From NCBI GenBank assembly GCA_003640385.1, contig RCAB01000034.1, positions 209,890 through 273,889 on the forward strand: a stretch of 64,000 nt of DNA, read 5' to 3'. The notes below the pieces were generated by a model that did no database searches, was not told the origin of the DNA, and worked only from the letters and a program-made list of their open reading frames with translations. Within the stretch, counting starts at the first letter, position 1. The number at the start of each line of letters is the position of its first letter. Made by a program: the position numbers and the translations under genes. Shown here piece after piece: positions 37,945-51,600 of the stretch. The DNA is from Setaria digitata. Taxonomy: Eukaryota; Nematoda; Chromadorea; Rhabditida; Setariidae.

Positions 37945-38032
37945 TACCTCTTTTTGTTCTGTGAAATCAAAAAATGTTACAGAATGCATACCTCTTTTTG
38001 TTCTGTGAAATCAAAAAATGTCACAGAATGCA
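37945..38032. repeat. 44-bp tandem duplication, two copies
   Basis: A unit starting TACCTCTTTTTGTTCTG repeats once with period 44; the copies differ at a single internal base (GTTACAG against GTCACAG). The near-identity points to a recent duplication. Confidence 0.88.
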
Positions 38033-38782
38033 TATTATGATTATGGTATGAGATTTGGCACTCATTTTATTTTGAACGTTAGGAGAAGTTATGTGGGCTT
38101 TTAATGTTATTCTAATAATCTAATAATTAGGTGAAGTACAGAAATCTATTTTATACTTGCAGGACCTTCTTTTTCCGGTAGGTCCAGTATTTGAGGACAA
38201 GAGTAATTTGGGCCAAATCCATCCAAACATTGTGTGTTTCCCCTTTCGTCCTTTCATCTTAAAACGGATTTTGAGCGTCACTACTATTCAGAATTTTGAG
38301 AAAGACTGAGAAATGAGCCAGCAGGTGGTCAGAAGACGGTTGAAAAATTGGATGTGACTCTAGCGGAAGTTGCTTATCACTCGGTCAGTTCAGTTGAGGC
38401 GGTATGCACTGCAAAAAGGAAGGAAGGAATGGTGGCGTCTAGTTGACTGCTTTTCTGATGTGAGCCGCTGATAGCACAAATCTGAATTTGCCTTTTTCCC
38501 CTTCGAAGAAAAGTGGATGTGGATCTGATGGGACAAAGTAAGCTGATTACTTCTCTGACTGGTTCCTTAGAGTGCTCATTCAAGCCAAGGCTCCTTCAGG
38601 CTTTATTTCTTGTTGTTTGCTGCTCTGCTGCTGCTGACGACACAACTTTCATTTCATTGACTTGTTTTTGCCTTCTAATGGCGGCAACTTAACTACGAAC
38701 ATATATCTGCATCCGTATAGCAACATATATGGCACGGGGGTGGTGTGGGCTGTGGACTGAATTGCGTGAAGGGACGAGTGCT

Positions 38783-39169
38783 TGCTGCTACTACTACTGC
38801 TACTGCTGCTGCTACTACTACTGCTACTGCTGCTGCTACTACTACTGCTACTGCTGCTGCTACTACTACTGCTACTGCTGCTGCTACTACTACTGCTACT
38901 GCTGCTGCTACTACTACTGCTACTGCTGCTGCTACTACTACTGCTACTGCTGCTGCTACTACTACTGCTACTGCTGCTGCTACTACTACTGCTACTGCTG
39001 CTGCTACTACTACTGCTACTGCTGCTGCTACTACTACTGCTACTGCTGCTGCTACTACTACTGCTACTGCTGCTGCTACTACTACTGCTACTGCTGCTGC
39101 TACTACTACTGCTACTGCTGCTGCTACTACTACTGCTACTGCTGCTGCTACTACTACTGCTACTGCTGC
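38783..39169. repeat. Perfect 24-bp minisatellite of CTA/CTG triplets, about 16 copies
   Basis: The unit is eight triplets, three CTA, one CTG, one CTA, three CTG, repeated about 16 times over 387 bases with no substitution that I can see. Because the period is a multiple of three, all frames on the plus strand and one on the minus strand are open: poly-Leu, a Tyr/Cys octapeptide, a Thr/Ala octapeptide and a Val/Ala repeat. No splice-linked conserved exon adjoins any of these frames, so I treat it as non-coding satellite DNA. Confidence 0.95.
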
Positions 39170-41910
39170 CTTCGCATGTGGAGTAGTTCGCATCACATTA
39201 CTTATTTAGGCGACACTATAAATTTAGACACATACGTCGTAATACGTAGATGTATGTAGATGCACGCCTTGCCTCTGCTCAGAAAGCCATTATTCGAGCC
39301 ATCCAATTTGGACAAGCAATTTTGCGGCATCCCAAAAGATTCATTGTTGGAAGGAACGCACTTCTCCGTCGCCACATTCATTGTGATCTGTGTACCATCT
39401 GTTGGTAGGCTAGTCGGCACTCCCTGTAACCCTTCGCCGAGCAGCGATCCTTTTCTTCTCTTCCGATATTTTTACCAATCTGAGTTCATGCAAACTGTAT
39501 GATTGTGCCTTCAGTTGCCTGTTCCGTTGTGCGCTAGTCCACTGGGGACACATTTGCAAGTATCGTCCGTTCATGTGCCAGGCCGAGAACTCTCAAACTG
39601 GATAACTGTGCCCGGAGAAGAGCCGAAGCAGGCAGACTTTTCCAAGATGCATTTTGTTCTTTGCATTTCTATATTTCTTGCTTCCTATTCTTTATTGTAC
39701 TTGCAAGCCTTGCAGGAAAGCTTATTGAGAACTGCCTGGAATGTTCACTGCTTTCCATGTTTTTTCTTTTTTCTGACGCCTGATGCAGGCTAGTTTTAAA
39801 TCCTCTTATCATCTTTTTCTTATTGATCCCTTTCAAGTTCGGAACGTATCAATAATTTCTCCCTTAGCTTTTGTTCTGAAATATCCAGTAGGCCCAGTTC
39901 TTAAGACTGCTTTGATCAAATGTTCTCACCATGTGGAGTTTTTCATCGGAAGTTGAAAAATGAAAAAACTACTTTACAAAAAGAAGAAACTCACTCGTCA
40001 TCAGATAATCTGCTTCTTTGTGACGAACAACTTCCGCTGCTAAAGTAGCATTTCCATTCCAAAACTCACTTCGAAAGTATTGAATTTTGATCAGCAGAGT
40101 CAGTAACTAATAGTTAAGACTATTTACAGGTTTCTTTCTAGGAAAATAGCAGTGGTTAATTTTAAACTTTAAATAATTTGAATCTAAAATGAAGCCACGG
40201 TAGCGTAGATAAAGGATGAATTCAAATATGATGCTGTCCCTTCAATGACCGAATCATGAAATAAAACATCGATACTTACAGTGACTTTTTATTTGCAGCA
40301 TCTAAGTGTTTTGCCCTCCGATTTGTTACATTCGAATGGTTTATTTACTCCGAACTCTGGGATCATCCTTTATCCGCTGGAACTAAAAAAAAAAACATTC
40401 AAATACAACCTGCTGGAAAGCGCCACTCCTTCCATCTGCTACCAGCAGTCCTTCTGTAATAAAATAAAGATGTAGGATCTGCAGAAACAGACTAGAAAAA
40501 AAATTAAGAAGCTGTTTGAAGGAACAAGGAAAGAAGACTAAAGAACTAAAGAAGTCTTTTTGTGAATCATTCCGCTAATGTTTTTTATAATGGTTTACGT
40601 ATATGTATATGTGCATATACAGTCAAGCGACTAGACGTATCTCTAATGTTCATTTTTCAACCGCTTTTTTCGTGAGTGGAATCCGACAGTAAAGGGGAAC
40701 TGAGAAAATGAAAAAGCTGTATCATTTCCGGAACTTCAACGGTTGTAGGCAGAGAGAGTTTTTAAAGGATAGGGTATCAAGTTGTCCTCTAAGGACTGGG
40801 AGTTGGAGAGTGGATTTAATGTTACAATAACTTAGTTCAGATTCTTGGCCTCTGAGCTTTTCATATGTTTAATGTCATAGAGCATTGACGGCTGAATAGC
40901 AAGTAAGAAAACGACACTTTTCAGTTCTGTCCGTCTTGTTCCAGTCATAGATCTAACTGCACACTTTAGTGATTTTTTTATTTCACGGCAATTTTATACG
41001 TATTATGTACTGGATGTATGTAAGTAATATTATGCTTTTCAAAAATGCAACTATCACTAGATATTTTCTGCACTGCAAAACTTTTCTTTCGTCTCAAATT
41101 TCAGTGGCGGCAAAAAGTAGGAAATTTGTCTATAAAGGGTACACTGAGACATTGACAGTGAAGTCCTAATTGCGTGCAATACCTTTTTCTGTTTTTTGTA
41201 TGCCATAAATTAATGTTTTTTTTTTTTGTATGCCATAAATTAATAGCTAATATAGAAGGGGAATATTGTCTTTTAAGCATCTCAGAGGAAATACGTTAGC
41301 TCAATGATTTAACTTGTTATAAACCTTTTAAAAAAAATTGTCAGTTTATGAGCATAATGAATGGTTTTGTATCTGTAGAAAGCTGAGTTCTGGCAGTTGT
41401 CTCCGCTACAATTCTCCTTCTAAAAATTTTTTTTATACTATCCGATAAGAAATTAAATAAACCACAGTGGAAAGTGTTACTCATTTTGAATTTTACAATT
41501 GTTGAAAAGTGTTCGCTCTTTATTTTTTTGTAAACTACACGGTTGCACTACATGCATGTCAAGTGATGTTGGGGTCACAGTGATGTTACATCGAAAACTT
41601 TCAAGGTTTTTTCTTTACTACAGTACTGATACTGTACATGAGTAATTTTGAGAATAATATCTCACTTTGTTGGCAATGATTAAAATTGGGGACAATGATG
41701 AGATGGCGATGGTAATATGTTTATGACGATAATGTCAATAGCAATGTGATGATCGGATCGGATGGATGTGGTACAGTGACGATCAGGCTGAAAGATGTGC
41801 TTCGACATAGTTGGGGAGGGGTTGAAGGGATGGAAGAAAAGGTGAGCGGGATAAGCGGGAAAATGAACGATGAAGACGTTTCAGGAACGGCCGACGATTA
41901 GTGTTAATTT

Positions 41911-42116
41911 TGATGATGATAATGGTAGTGACAATGGTAATGTTGATGTTGATGATGTTGATGTTGATGATGTTGATGTTGATGATGATGATATGACGAC
42001 GATGATGATGAGATGTTGATGATGTTGATGATGATGATGATATGACGATGATGATGATGTTGATGATGTTGATGTTGATGATGTTGATGTTGATATGACG
42101 ATGATGATGATGATGC
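41911..42116. repeat. Imperfect GAT/GTT trinucleotide tract
   Basis: About 200 bases of GATGTT and GATGAT with occasional ATGACGAC interruptions. The complementary strand reads as Ser/Thr/His/Ile low complexity, a consequence of the triplet repeat rather than evidence for a protein. Confidence 0.88.
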
Positions 42117-45100
42117 TACAATGGTTTTTTGAAGGTAAAAAAGCCAAAGAAACGAAAATTGTTCTCACTGCACAGCAATGTATTCTCCTTTTTCCCCTTC
42201 TGTTGTGCAACGAAACCCTCCATGCCTCCTTTTGATATTTTTTCAAGAAATTGCTTTTGGAAAGGATGCTGTGTTCGAGCCCTCTCCTCTTCATCAGACA
42301 TCAGGTTAATATCTCCCCTTTTGCCTCTTCCCGTTTCATCTGCGTTCCTTTTCTTGTTACTTCTGCTGCTGTACGTTCCACACGGTTCAGCCGAAGCTTT
42401 TAGCTAAGGTCATTTCCTCCATTCGCTCAGGCTAAGATACTTCGTACTCACCTTTCAAGTACCACTCCACTTCCACCTCACTAACGCGGTAAATTTTTTC
42501 ACTTCCCTCCTTTTTTTTATGTTCGTTCCAGCAAATCATTCTGTATCCTTCTTCATAAGCGCCAACCTTTATAACAGTGCAGAACAACAGATCAGATTCC
42601 GTTTCATTTACTTTCGTACTTGATTTACTGATGGCACTCAAGTTTAACTTATTTCCTTAATGGATGAATCTCGATGATTTCTTTCTTTTGCTTGTTCATT
42701 CCCCCATTTACACACAATTGGGTGGAAAGGAGTGAGAAAGAGAGAGAAGTGATTAAAGGAAAAGAGAACACCAAGCTATTAATTGAAATATTATCGGATC
42801 AGAAAGCTGCAAACCTCGATTCTGACAGTGACGGCGACGCGGATAACGCCGTCGCTGCATGCTTCGCCATCAATAATTGTCATTGTTCGCATATCAAAAT
42901 AGTATGTGTGATGGGCGGATTGCTTAAGTTTATGGGAACGTACTCTTTAGAGGTAGCAAGACAACGGATCTCACCGGTTAATCACAGCGACATGAAGTGT
43001 CCCTCGAGGATAACTTGTAGTAATGAGTATTGCAGCATTAAGCTTTTATAGGATACAGCCGCGCTGTTAATTGATATTTTTTAATTGGTATTGTTTAGCT
43101 TCCACCTCATATGTACAAAGTTTCCGTTCTTTCATTGCTTTTTCTTTTACACCTTTACATGCGCGAAAACGGGACAATCTGCAGAACATGGCAGTGTTTT
43201 TTCGTTACTTCGCACTGCCCTAACAGTTTGAGAACGTTTTATTGCCTTCTATTCCATGTACTGCGACCATTTCTCTCCCATGTTTAGGTCATCCTTCCAT
43301 AGTGTGTTCTTGACCTCATTTAACATCGATTGTGTATTTTTCTGGTTATCATCAGCTTGCAAAAATATTGCTGTAAAGACGGGTAAAGAATAACAGGCAG
43401 GCGTAAATCTTATATGTTTCTGTGTTGCCTTTAAGATTTCAGCTTTTACCAGAGGAATCACATTAATGATGCTTACTTTGATTATCGGATGATCCACCTT
43501 GGCTTCTTGTGCTGTGATATTAGAAGAATTTTAAATGTCACAGAATCTTGCGAAGATGATTCATTGGGATTTTATAGTTCACATCCTTGAAGGTATTATC
43601 ATGATAATTGCACGGCAGTACTTATCTATCAAGGTATACAATGAGTATGTGGCTCCGGTTTAGGATTTCTGGCCTGTTCAGGATTGCAGTCAAATAAATC
43701 CCATAGAGCAGGATGTTCCATGTTATACGTGCATGTATATGCCTATATACATGTATGTTATGTATGTGTAATTTGAAGCGAATCTTTCAGTGATCCTTTG
43801 GAAGGAGCGATTTGCCGAAATAGAAATACAGTTTGGGAGTATTTGTCAATCAGTCTGCGAGGACACTATTAAATGATCTTGTGCTTATTTCCTTCATCCA
43901 TCAACGTGCTTTGCTGCTTTTCATGCTTCTCTATTCGCAACAATCCATTTTTACACGGTTTTTGCTTGTATACACTATTTGCCAGCCTCCTGCAACCATC
44001 ACCTGATCGGCTCAGCATTTTTTTCCTTTTCTTTTGGCCAGCCGTGTTTGGCTTCCTTCGTTCAAATGTTTGCATTATGTCATGCATGCCACTGTTGTAC
44101 GAGTAATTTTCATGCAGTTTGTTTTTTCATAAATTAGAGTATGAACAAAGGATGTAGCTTAGTAATACTTTTCTGAACTCTTTCAAGGACCTAATGCGTA
44201 GTCAGCAATCATCATTAGACAACTGCAATTCGTCTTTGAGGTAATCTTTCAGTCTCTAATCTTTTAACTCAGCAGCTGAAGGGTAGTTTACTCTTTCCAG
44301 CTAGGTGAAATAGTTTGCCAACAAAAGCTGGAGGTCAAATACTGCAGAGAAAAAGGCTATTCGGAGACTTCGCAACGGACAGGCATTCAGTAGCAACATC
44401 CGGTTTGTACTGAGTTTTGGTGACACTGACAAAAGTGTGCACGACGTTCACGTTGGATGTGTTGTTTCATTTCGTCATTTTTGTTGAGGACAGAATTAAA
44501 TGAATAAAAAATGACCGTCGGATTAACTTCCTAGCCTGCTTAAAGTGAAAAAGATTTTGTTCCTTTTTGAATTTTACAAATTGGGCTTGAGAGTAGGTGT
44601 ATCATAAGTTATTGGAAATTTAAAGATTTAAATAGGTTTTGTTTATTTCGTCAACAAATCGTCGTTACCTTCAAATCTCTTCAAAAAAAAAAAAAGTTCC
44701 TACCAATGGTGATTAGAGAAGAGCGATATTACTTCCATTCCATTTCATGATACACTTTTGCTGATGTTCATCTTCAGTTTCATGTTACAGTCCTTTTCTG
44801 TTCTCACTTCCCAATTCTCGGCATTTCTACTAAAACCCATGATTACGGCGCGACAGCTTCCCATGAAATCCTTTAATTCCAGGATTTCGTCATGGTTTTG
44901 AGTTAACTAACCAAAAGTATAGAATTGGATATGTAGATGAATTACTGATTGTAATATGTAGGAATTAATAAAATGTGGAGTATTTGAAATATTTTGAAGG
45001 GAGTAGCAACAGTAGAAAAGTGGCCTCTTGAACAAACAGAAATAAGTGCTCTGTTTGTGCCCAAGTTTTTATCAATTCTTTTTTTTTAGTAGACAAACAA

Positions 45101-45679
45101 GTTTCAAAGAGTGGGATAACAGAGTGGTTTTAGCATCCTGGACAATTCTTCCACTGCGATACAATAGAATAGTATAACAACAGAAGTAACTGCGGTCTTA
45201 GTGCAACTTCCTTCAACTGCTACGTTCTCTTTTGTATCCTCTTTCAATTAATAGAACTAAATCACTACATTCAAAACTTTTGAAGTTCAGTTATTTCCTC
45301 TGTTCTTGTTCATTACTTGAAAGATTTTTTTGATAGTAGGAACAGGATGATGCATCATCCCGCCTGCAGCCAAATCCTTATCGTTTAATATCATTGTTTT
45401 TTCATTTCATTTAATATCAGTGTGGCAAGTTGTGCCAGTTGTAGTGGACAGCTTACCGTCAAGACCATCAAAAATATTTCCTGCTGATCTTTTCCGAGGT
45501 TTCTAAAAATTGTCGATGGTTGGGAACCGCGTTTTTTGAATAGACGCATTATTCGTTGAACCATATTGTGTATCATCTTGAGACGTATAGCGAAAGAATA
45601 CAGTGATGTTAACTAAAGTAGAAGTTGCTTTATTTTCAAGCGTTTTGTATCCTCAGATTGATGCTGTTACTGAGCATGT

Positions 45680-48600
45680 ATGTGTATTGCAGGTGAAGCA
45701 TCCGTTTGGTATTACAGAATAACAAGAATTCTAAAACCAAATTTCGCCGTGGCAATTGCATCACCTTTGCTACAGCCGGCCCAGGTGAAGCCTGTGGCCG
45801 GTCGAGCTGTGTATTCACATATGGTCGCTTCATCATCTGCAACGCCTTCACCAGCTTTGTGTCCGCGTCCTCAAAATGCTGTAACACCAGGTATCTGTTT
45901 TCACCATATTTGTTTCGTTCAGTTTGTACAGCTCTGATTTACAGTCATGAAGATAGATATTCGATGTTTATGACTTGCTTTAAGTATATTTAATTGGATA
46001 CATTTCGAGTAGCTCGTGTGTAAGTGATGGTGTGTTTGTATGTATGTATGTATTTAAGAGCATATTATTTCCTCGAGAAACAGATACCATGAGATAACAT
46101 AATCCTTAAGCTTTTGTTGAATAACATCAAATCGACCCTAGAAAACTTAGAAGTGAAGTTGTTGGATAAATTATTAAATGAAAAGGTCAGCTAGACTCTC
46201 TCGTGAGTGTCATACGTACATATATCTAATGTACGTGTGCTCCACTGGTATGAAATACGAGGTTAAATGACTGAGTGATCCTACTAGAGATGTAAAAATA
46301 AACTCGAAAAGAGTATGTGCTGTTAAGTTGTAGCTTCCCTTTTTCTGTGTATTTGAAATTTTGAAGAGAAAAGTGAACGATTTGTTGTATAGCTAAGAAA
46401 TATTTTCACCTAATAGATAAATATATTCTGAAAATATACCCTTTTTACTTTTTCACACTTTCGTAATTCGTAATTTTCTGAATTGTTTGAAAATTATTTT
46501 AATCAGCTGCTCAATTATCTATGGAATTCATTTCAAGTCTCATTTATTGATGTAACTTACCCCTACCATTGAAAAATCAGAAGTTATACACATTTTCTAT
46601 TTGCTTTCTTCATTTCAGTAAAACAACTTTTATTTTTTATAAATGCTCAGAATCGTCATACTGCAGATCATTATCCAATGGCGCCACTTGGACCAAGTGG
46701 TGGACCTCTTTCTGGTCATGGTGGAACACCCTCAGGTGGTATGCCTCTCCGAGGACAGTTTTTGAATCACGCCGTACAAATGAGTTTGCCACCGCATATG
46801 CCAGACGGGTAAGCTTCGTTTGAGTTAAGCTTAATGAAATGAGTGTACTCAGGGTCAGGACACGATGTTTTATGTGTCACCAAAATTTGATTTGCATTTT
46901 TTTTGGAATTGGACGTGTGCTATTGAAAATAATAAATTTGGCCATTCTGCTGATATTTCCGTAGTGTTTACCAGCTTTGTCTCAGTGTTTTCTTGTTCCT
47001 GAGGAACATTTTGAAGGGAGGCGTATTGCTGCAGGAATCAATTGCGTGGAAGAAAGGGCTGGACACTATTCTAAGTTTTGTAGGGAACATTAAAGATTTA
47101 TCTGAAGTTTTCCAGATAGAGGTAGAAATGTGTAATGTGTTTAATAATGTGATTCCACGAGTTTAATGTACTTGCAGTTAGAGGTTAGCCAAATGTTGAA
47201 TCTTCCTAAAGAAAATCCGAGCTTGCGGTACACTGAAAGGACCTTGGAAAGGAAAGAAAAAAAAACTTCTCACTAATGGGCAAATGGGAAGAATTGATAG
47301 GATGAACAAATTTCGGATTAGTAAAGTGCTTACGCAGTATAATTAACGATAAATGTTAATCATATCTCCTTTGCACGATTTGGGAATGGAAATATGGAAC
47401 TGGATTTCGCAGTTAACTTTCTCCCAAAATTTCACGTCATAATACCTACCCTAAGGCGTGTTCAAGAATGATAGGATCATACAGTTGATTGCCGATTCGG
47501 TCGGCTGTACGTATATATTTACGCATACGTTGTGCATGCACTTTCGCTTATCATATGTTGCAATGGCGCTCGGACCACAGTCATCGAATCCCTTAACCCT
47601 TATAGCTACCCCGTCTTCTCTTTTCCTGACTTTAAACTGGTTTCGCCTTTGACCTCGTAAAAAGGCACAACTTGAAATTTTATTTGTCAACGTCGTCTGT
47701 TGTCCCTACTTAACTCAGCAGTCATTCAGTGCGCATTTCCAATCGAGCTTGATCATTACTCCTAGCAGCTAAATCTTCAGAGTCTCAAAGAAGTCCGAAC
47801 CGAAGCAGCGTTATCATGTTAACAACAGCAGTGTGGACGAGGTGAAGGTTGGACTGAGCCTTTTTGGCGAGTTCGTGCTCCCACCAAACCTCAATTAGAC
47901 CCTTTTATGCATACTTGTAGACGGAAATCTTCATGCAAACTCAACCGAAACTGATTTTCAAATTTTTGAGGGTTTTGGTACTTCATTTGAATTTTGTTTT
48001 TTGTAGTGCAGCTATCTTTAACCAACAATGGAATTTGATGGCGCTAGGGACATTAAGTGGATGAATTGAGAGGGAGAGAAGTAGAAACACTGTTGCGGGA
48101 GGATACAAAGGTCAAAAGGTCAAGGTGAGCAGTTGGCGTACTCAACCTGTCGTTACGGTCAACTATTCTCATGGCAGCGAACATTTCACCTTGCTTGGAC
48201 TATCAGAAACAATATAGGGCTGCAATGCGTCAGTGTGATTATGTGTTTGTTCTCTAAGTAAGCTTAAGGGCAGAGTGGCAGTCAAAGATAGTTCAGCTGT
48301 GAGAGGATTATGCAAAAGTTAACCATCCCTAATTAATCGCTTTTAATTGATACAACCTGACGATGGACTTCCTCACGGGTTCATTTCAGGGTTTGGTTCA
48401 GTTGCAGTTGTCTTATTTCCACGCTGCACCTTCAAACCGGTTTCCATTTCTGCATGTTTGCATGCACATCCGTACGTATTATTATATATGTCTTTGTCTG
48501 TTCGTCTCTTGTGTAAATGAAAAGAGCGCATGTTTTCAGAGCGTCGTCTCTTTGCGTTTACTTGCGTCAAGCTCGATCAGAAGAGCGACAGATGGGCACG

Positions 48601-51600
48601 CGATGAAAGTTGCTCATAAGGTAACTAACTTCCTCATCGTTTCTGTTCTCTCCCTTCTCCCTCGCTTGTTCGCTCACTCTCCTCTACAGTTATAGGTAGC
48701 ATTGGTCAATGTCCAAGAAACACTGTCTATCTCCCTCTCTAACCATAACCATAACCAACACGTACCGTCTCCCTCTCCTTTTTTCCTTTCCTCATGAGCA
48801 TGAGCCTACTACCTCCTGCCCAATGTTCATCTACACATACACACACACAGACGAACAGACATACAGTGGGCAAAGCTAGACACACACACACACACACACA
48901 CATCTATTCCTTCCTGTCATATGCCAATCCATACGCTACCGGCCCTTCCAGGCAACTTTCCAAATGTTGCCCCAAAACGTAAAGCATTGCCGCAAATGAT
49001 CAGCCCACTCACATCTACTACTGTTCACCCACCACACGTACCCACCCCCTCACTTCCTCACAACTACCTCCATGCGTGCACAGCTTACCAGCACTTTACC
49101 TTCCATCTCTCTTCATTATAGTCACTTCAAGTACTTGTGATCCTCGTCTTCTCTCCGCTTTACGTCCGTTATTTTCAGTAAAAAATACACTTATTCTTGT
49201 CACATATTGCAGTATGTTCCCATACATTTGTGCATGTGTACATATTACGTGTTCGTTCGTATCCGTACATAATACTTATCGCATCTTGCAGTCGCATCCT
49301 TTTGCATGCTTTCTGTAGACCCAGTTTTATACTTTTATAGATTGTTAACCATAAAAATTCTACCAAATTATAATTAGCCGAGGAACATTACACTTGACTA
49401 TGTTCCCTTTTTTTAGGGAAGTTCATGGGAAACAATATAATAGGTAACGGCGCACTTCAGCAGTACCATTTATAAATTTAACTTGACCATTTATAGTTGG
49501 GTGAGTAGTAGGTGTGCTACTCAGAAACATGTGTCATGCATATCCCAATTCCTTTTTTCCTGATAAGCTTTTATGTCCTTATCGTTCAGAGGAAGTTAAC
49601 ATCCACAATCGTATCATGTATAGGCCGTTACCCCGATATTATTACAAATCTTTCCCCTAATATTAAGTCACTGCGCCATACTCATCATATTAACCATATC
49701 CCTTCCTTTTCAGTCAACTCCTTGCTTTGAAAAATTACAGTTTCTAATGGGGATAATTAGTAAAATGAACAAGTAGATTTGATTTGGGTGCAGTAGTGAA
49801 ATTTTATCCATCTTTCCGTATAACAAATTTTATGAATCAGAATACATTACAGAGTGTCAATTGTAAAATTTATCGTGGTGTGCTTTGAGATTTCAGTAAA
49901 TTACCCCTTGAGTAATAGTTAACTGCAGATTAGATTTTCTGCATTGTGCATGTACCATAATTTATCAGCTGTTGTGATATCCACGAATTTCGTATGAGCT
50001 AAGACACAAGGACTCCAAATTCCAGTATTCATCATCCCCTAAAAAGCGGTTCTTGCTGTATTATGCTCTTCAGTACAACGCTAATTTATCATTTAATCTA
50101 TCTCTTTCATCTCCTTTAGTTAGAAAAATGTTTGCGTTAAAATAAAACGAAGTGTGCTTTTACAGTGCTAATCATTTCTCGAATTTTTATTTTAAAGGAA
50201 ATGCTTGAACTGATTCTGACTACAGCTAGTTCTCATGCAGACCAAAAACAAGATTGGTGAGTGACCTGGTTGTAATATTGTGTTGCTACCAAACACCCCT
50301 CAGGATCCCTCACTAAAATAATTTTTGGGGGCGAGATTACAAGTAGTGATACTTGTAGTAAGGAGCTGGTGATAGCGGCATTTTAAATATCTAGTTTTAA
50401 CTCATGTCAAACAAGGTTAGTGAGAAAACACTACTTCGTATAACAAGCTTCTTGTCACCGTCTCTTCCATGCAGAGACAATACTGCTGTAAATTGTAACC
50501 TGTGTTCCCGGAATGCTATTTCTGTGGAGTTGAACAGTCAAAACGATTTGAGTAGGAGTAGTGGTGGTCCGGAGAGGTACTGTTGACTGTCCCCTATGAC
50601 ATAGTGATGCCTCTATCACCGTAACTTTTGCCATCGCCGTCTCCCCGTCATCGTCTTCCTGTGTTCACCTCCCTAATCCAACACGGGTTGATTGGCAGCG
50701 ATCAGTTGCCCACACAAGATTACGAGCTTGCGCGACAACGCTGAACTGTAACAAGTGTTACTGTCTGCGTTCCTACTGCAGCCAAGTAGCAGTAGCTGCT
50801 GTGGTTTCGTACATGTTTTCCAGTTTCCCACAAGTGTCTCCAATGGCAGCACCACAATCATGCAAGATCTGTAGTGCTGTGTGGAAAAGATGTGTCCTGC
50901 ACCCTTTCCCCCTTTTCTTTCTCTCCATAACCCCGTTTCCCTTATGGCGTGTGCACATAACCTACATATTACCTGTAGACATCAGCGTACGCACCAGTAA
51001 ATTGCTGTTGCTCATCCCGAAAATTTCTAATTTCTCATTCACAGTCATTATCAGTCCTATTATTATTATTGCTGGTTATGGAGGGTTATCACCTTGATGG
51101 GCATATGACATAGCTCAAGGTCTTGATACCAAAACATCCTATCTTAATCGTTCGTGTGAGTTGAGTCTTAAGCAGCTTCTTTTGCCATAAATCAACAAAT
51201 GAGAAGTAGTAGCAACGTGAAGTATTCATGGCGGATAGATATATAAGCAGAGGAGTGCACAGCGAAATTGGGGGAAGAAGGGATTCCTGTTCCTTAACTT
51301 AACGATACCGCTGCCAATACTTGTAAGTAGTAATAGGGCTGTGACATCAAAGATAGATTCCTTTCTTTGTGAACAGAGCTAACAACTCGATACTCCACAC
51401 ATATATGTACATGCTGTATTTCCATCGTTACCCTTTCCTGGCATCATTGTTTAAAAAAAAAAAAAAACTGTTTCAATTGGTACAGCTTTGCTACTATTGG
51501 ACTCATTCCTTTTTTGTTGCTCCATTTGTATATGTCGACATATGCGATATATATATATATATATATCGCATATGTGTATATATATATATATATAAAATAT

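Larger units (their letters stand above)
36570..45679. other. Divergent intergenic region between CCDC22 and ldb-1
   Basis: About 9.1 kb between two divergent starts, with no gene I can support. It holds tandem duplications at 36800-36867 and 37945-38032, the 24-bp minisatellite at 38783-39169, a 30-bp near-tandem repeat of TTTGTATGCCATAAATTAAT around 41191-41245, and the GAT/GTT tract at 41911-42116. Several frames of 60-125 codons occur at 42.1-43.1 kb on both strands, but none shows a recognisable domain or coherent splicing. The ldb-1 promoter and 5' exons probably lie in the right-hand part. Confidence 0.5.

Noticed and set aside
38729..39259. Frames of 130-176 codons on both strands (poly-Leu, Tyr/Cys, Thr/Ala, Val/Ala repeats)
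   Set aside because: They are a by-product of the 24-bp repeat, whose period is a multiple of three; flanking codons show no domain and no splice-linked exon.
41881..42294. 137-codon minus-strand Ser/Thr/His frame
   Set aside because: Generated by the GAT/GTT triplet repeat.
42116..42641. Two adjacent minus-strand frames (about 97 and 69 codons) with a consensus-like donor AAAG|GTGAGT and an acceptor CTTAG 48 bases on
   Set aside because: The apparent mini-intron joins the frames out of phase and every phase hits a stop; no homology recognised. A lineage-specific gene cannot be fully excluded, but I cannot support it.
42674..43051. 125-codon plus-strand frame with an acidic DSDSDGDAD segment
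   Set aside because: No recognisable domain, and the 3' part is Cys/Ile-rich without conservation clues; overlaps the other orphan frames of this stretch.
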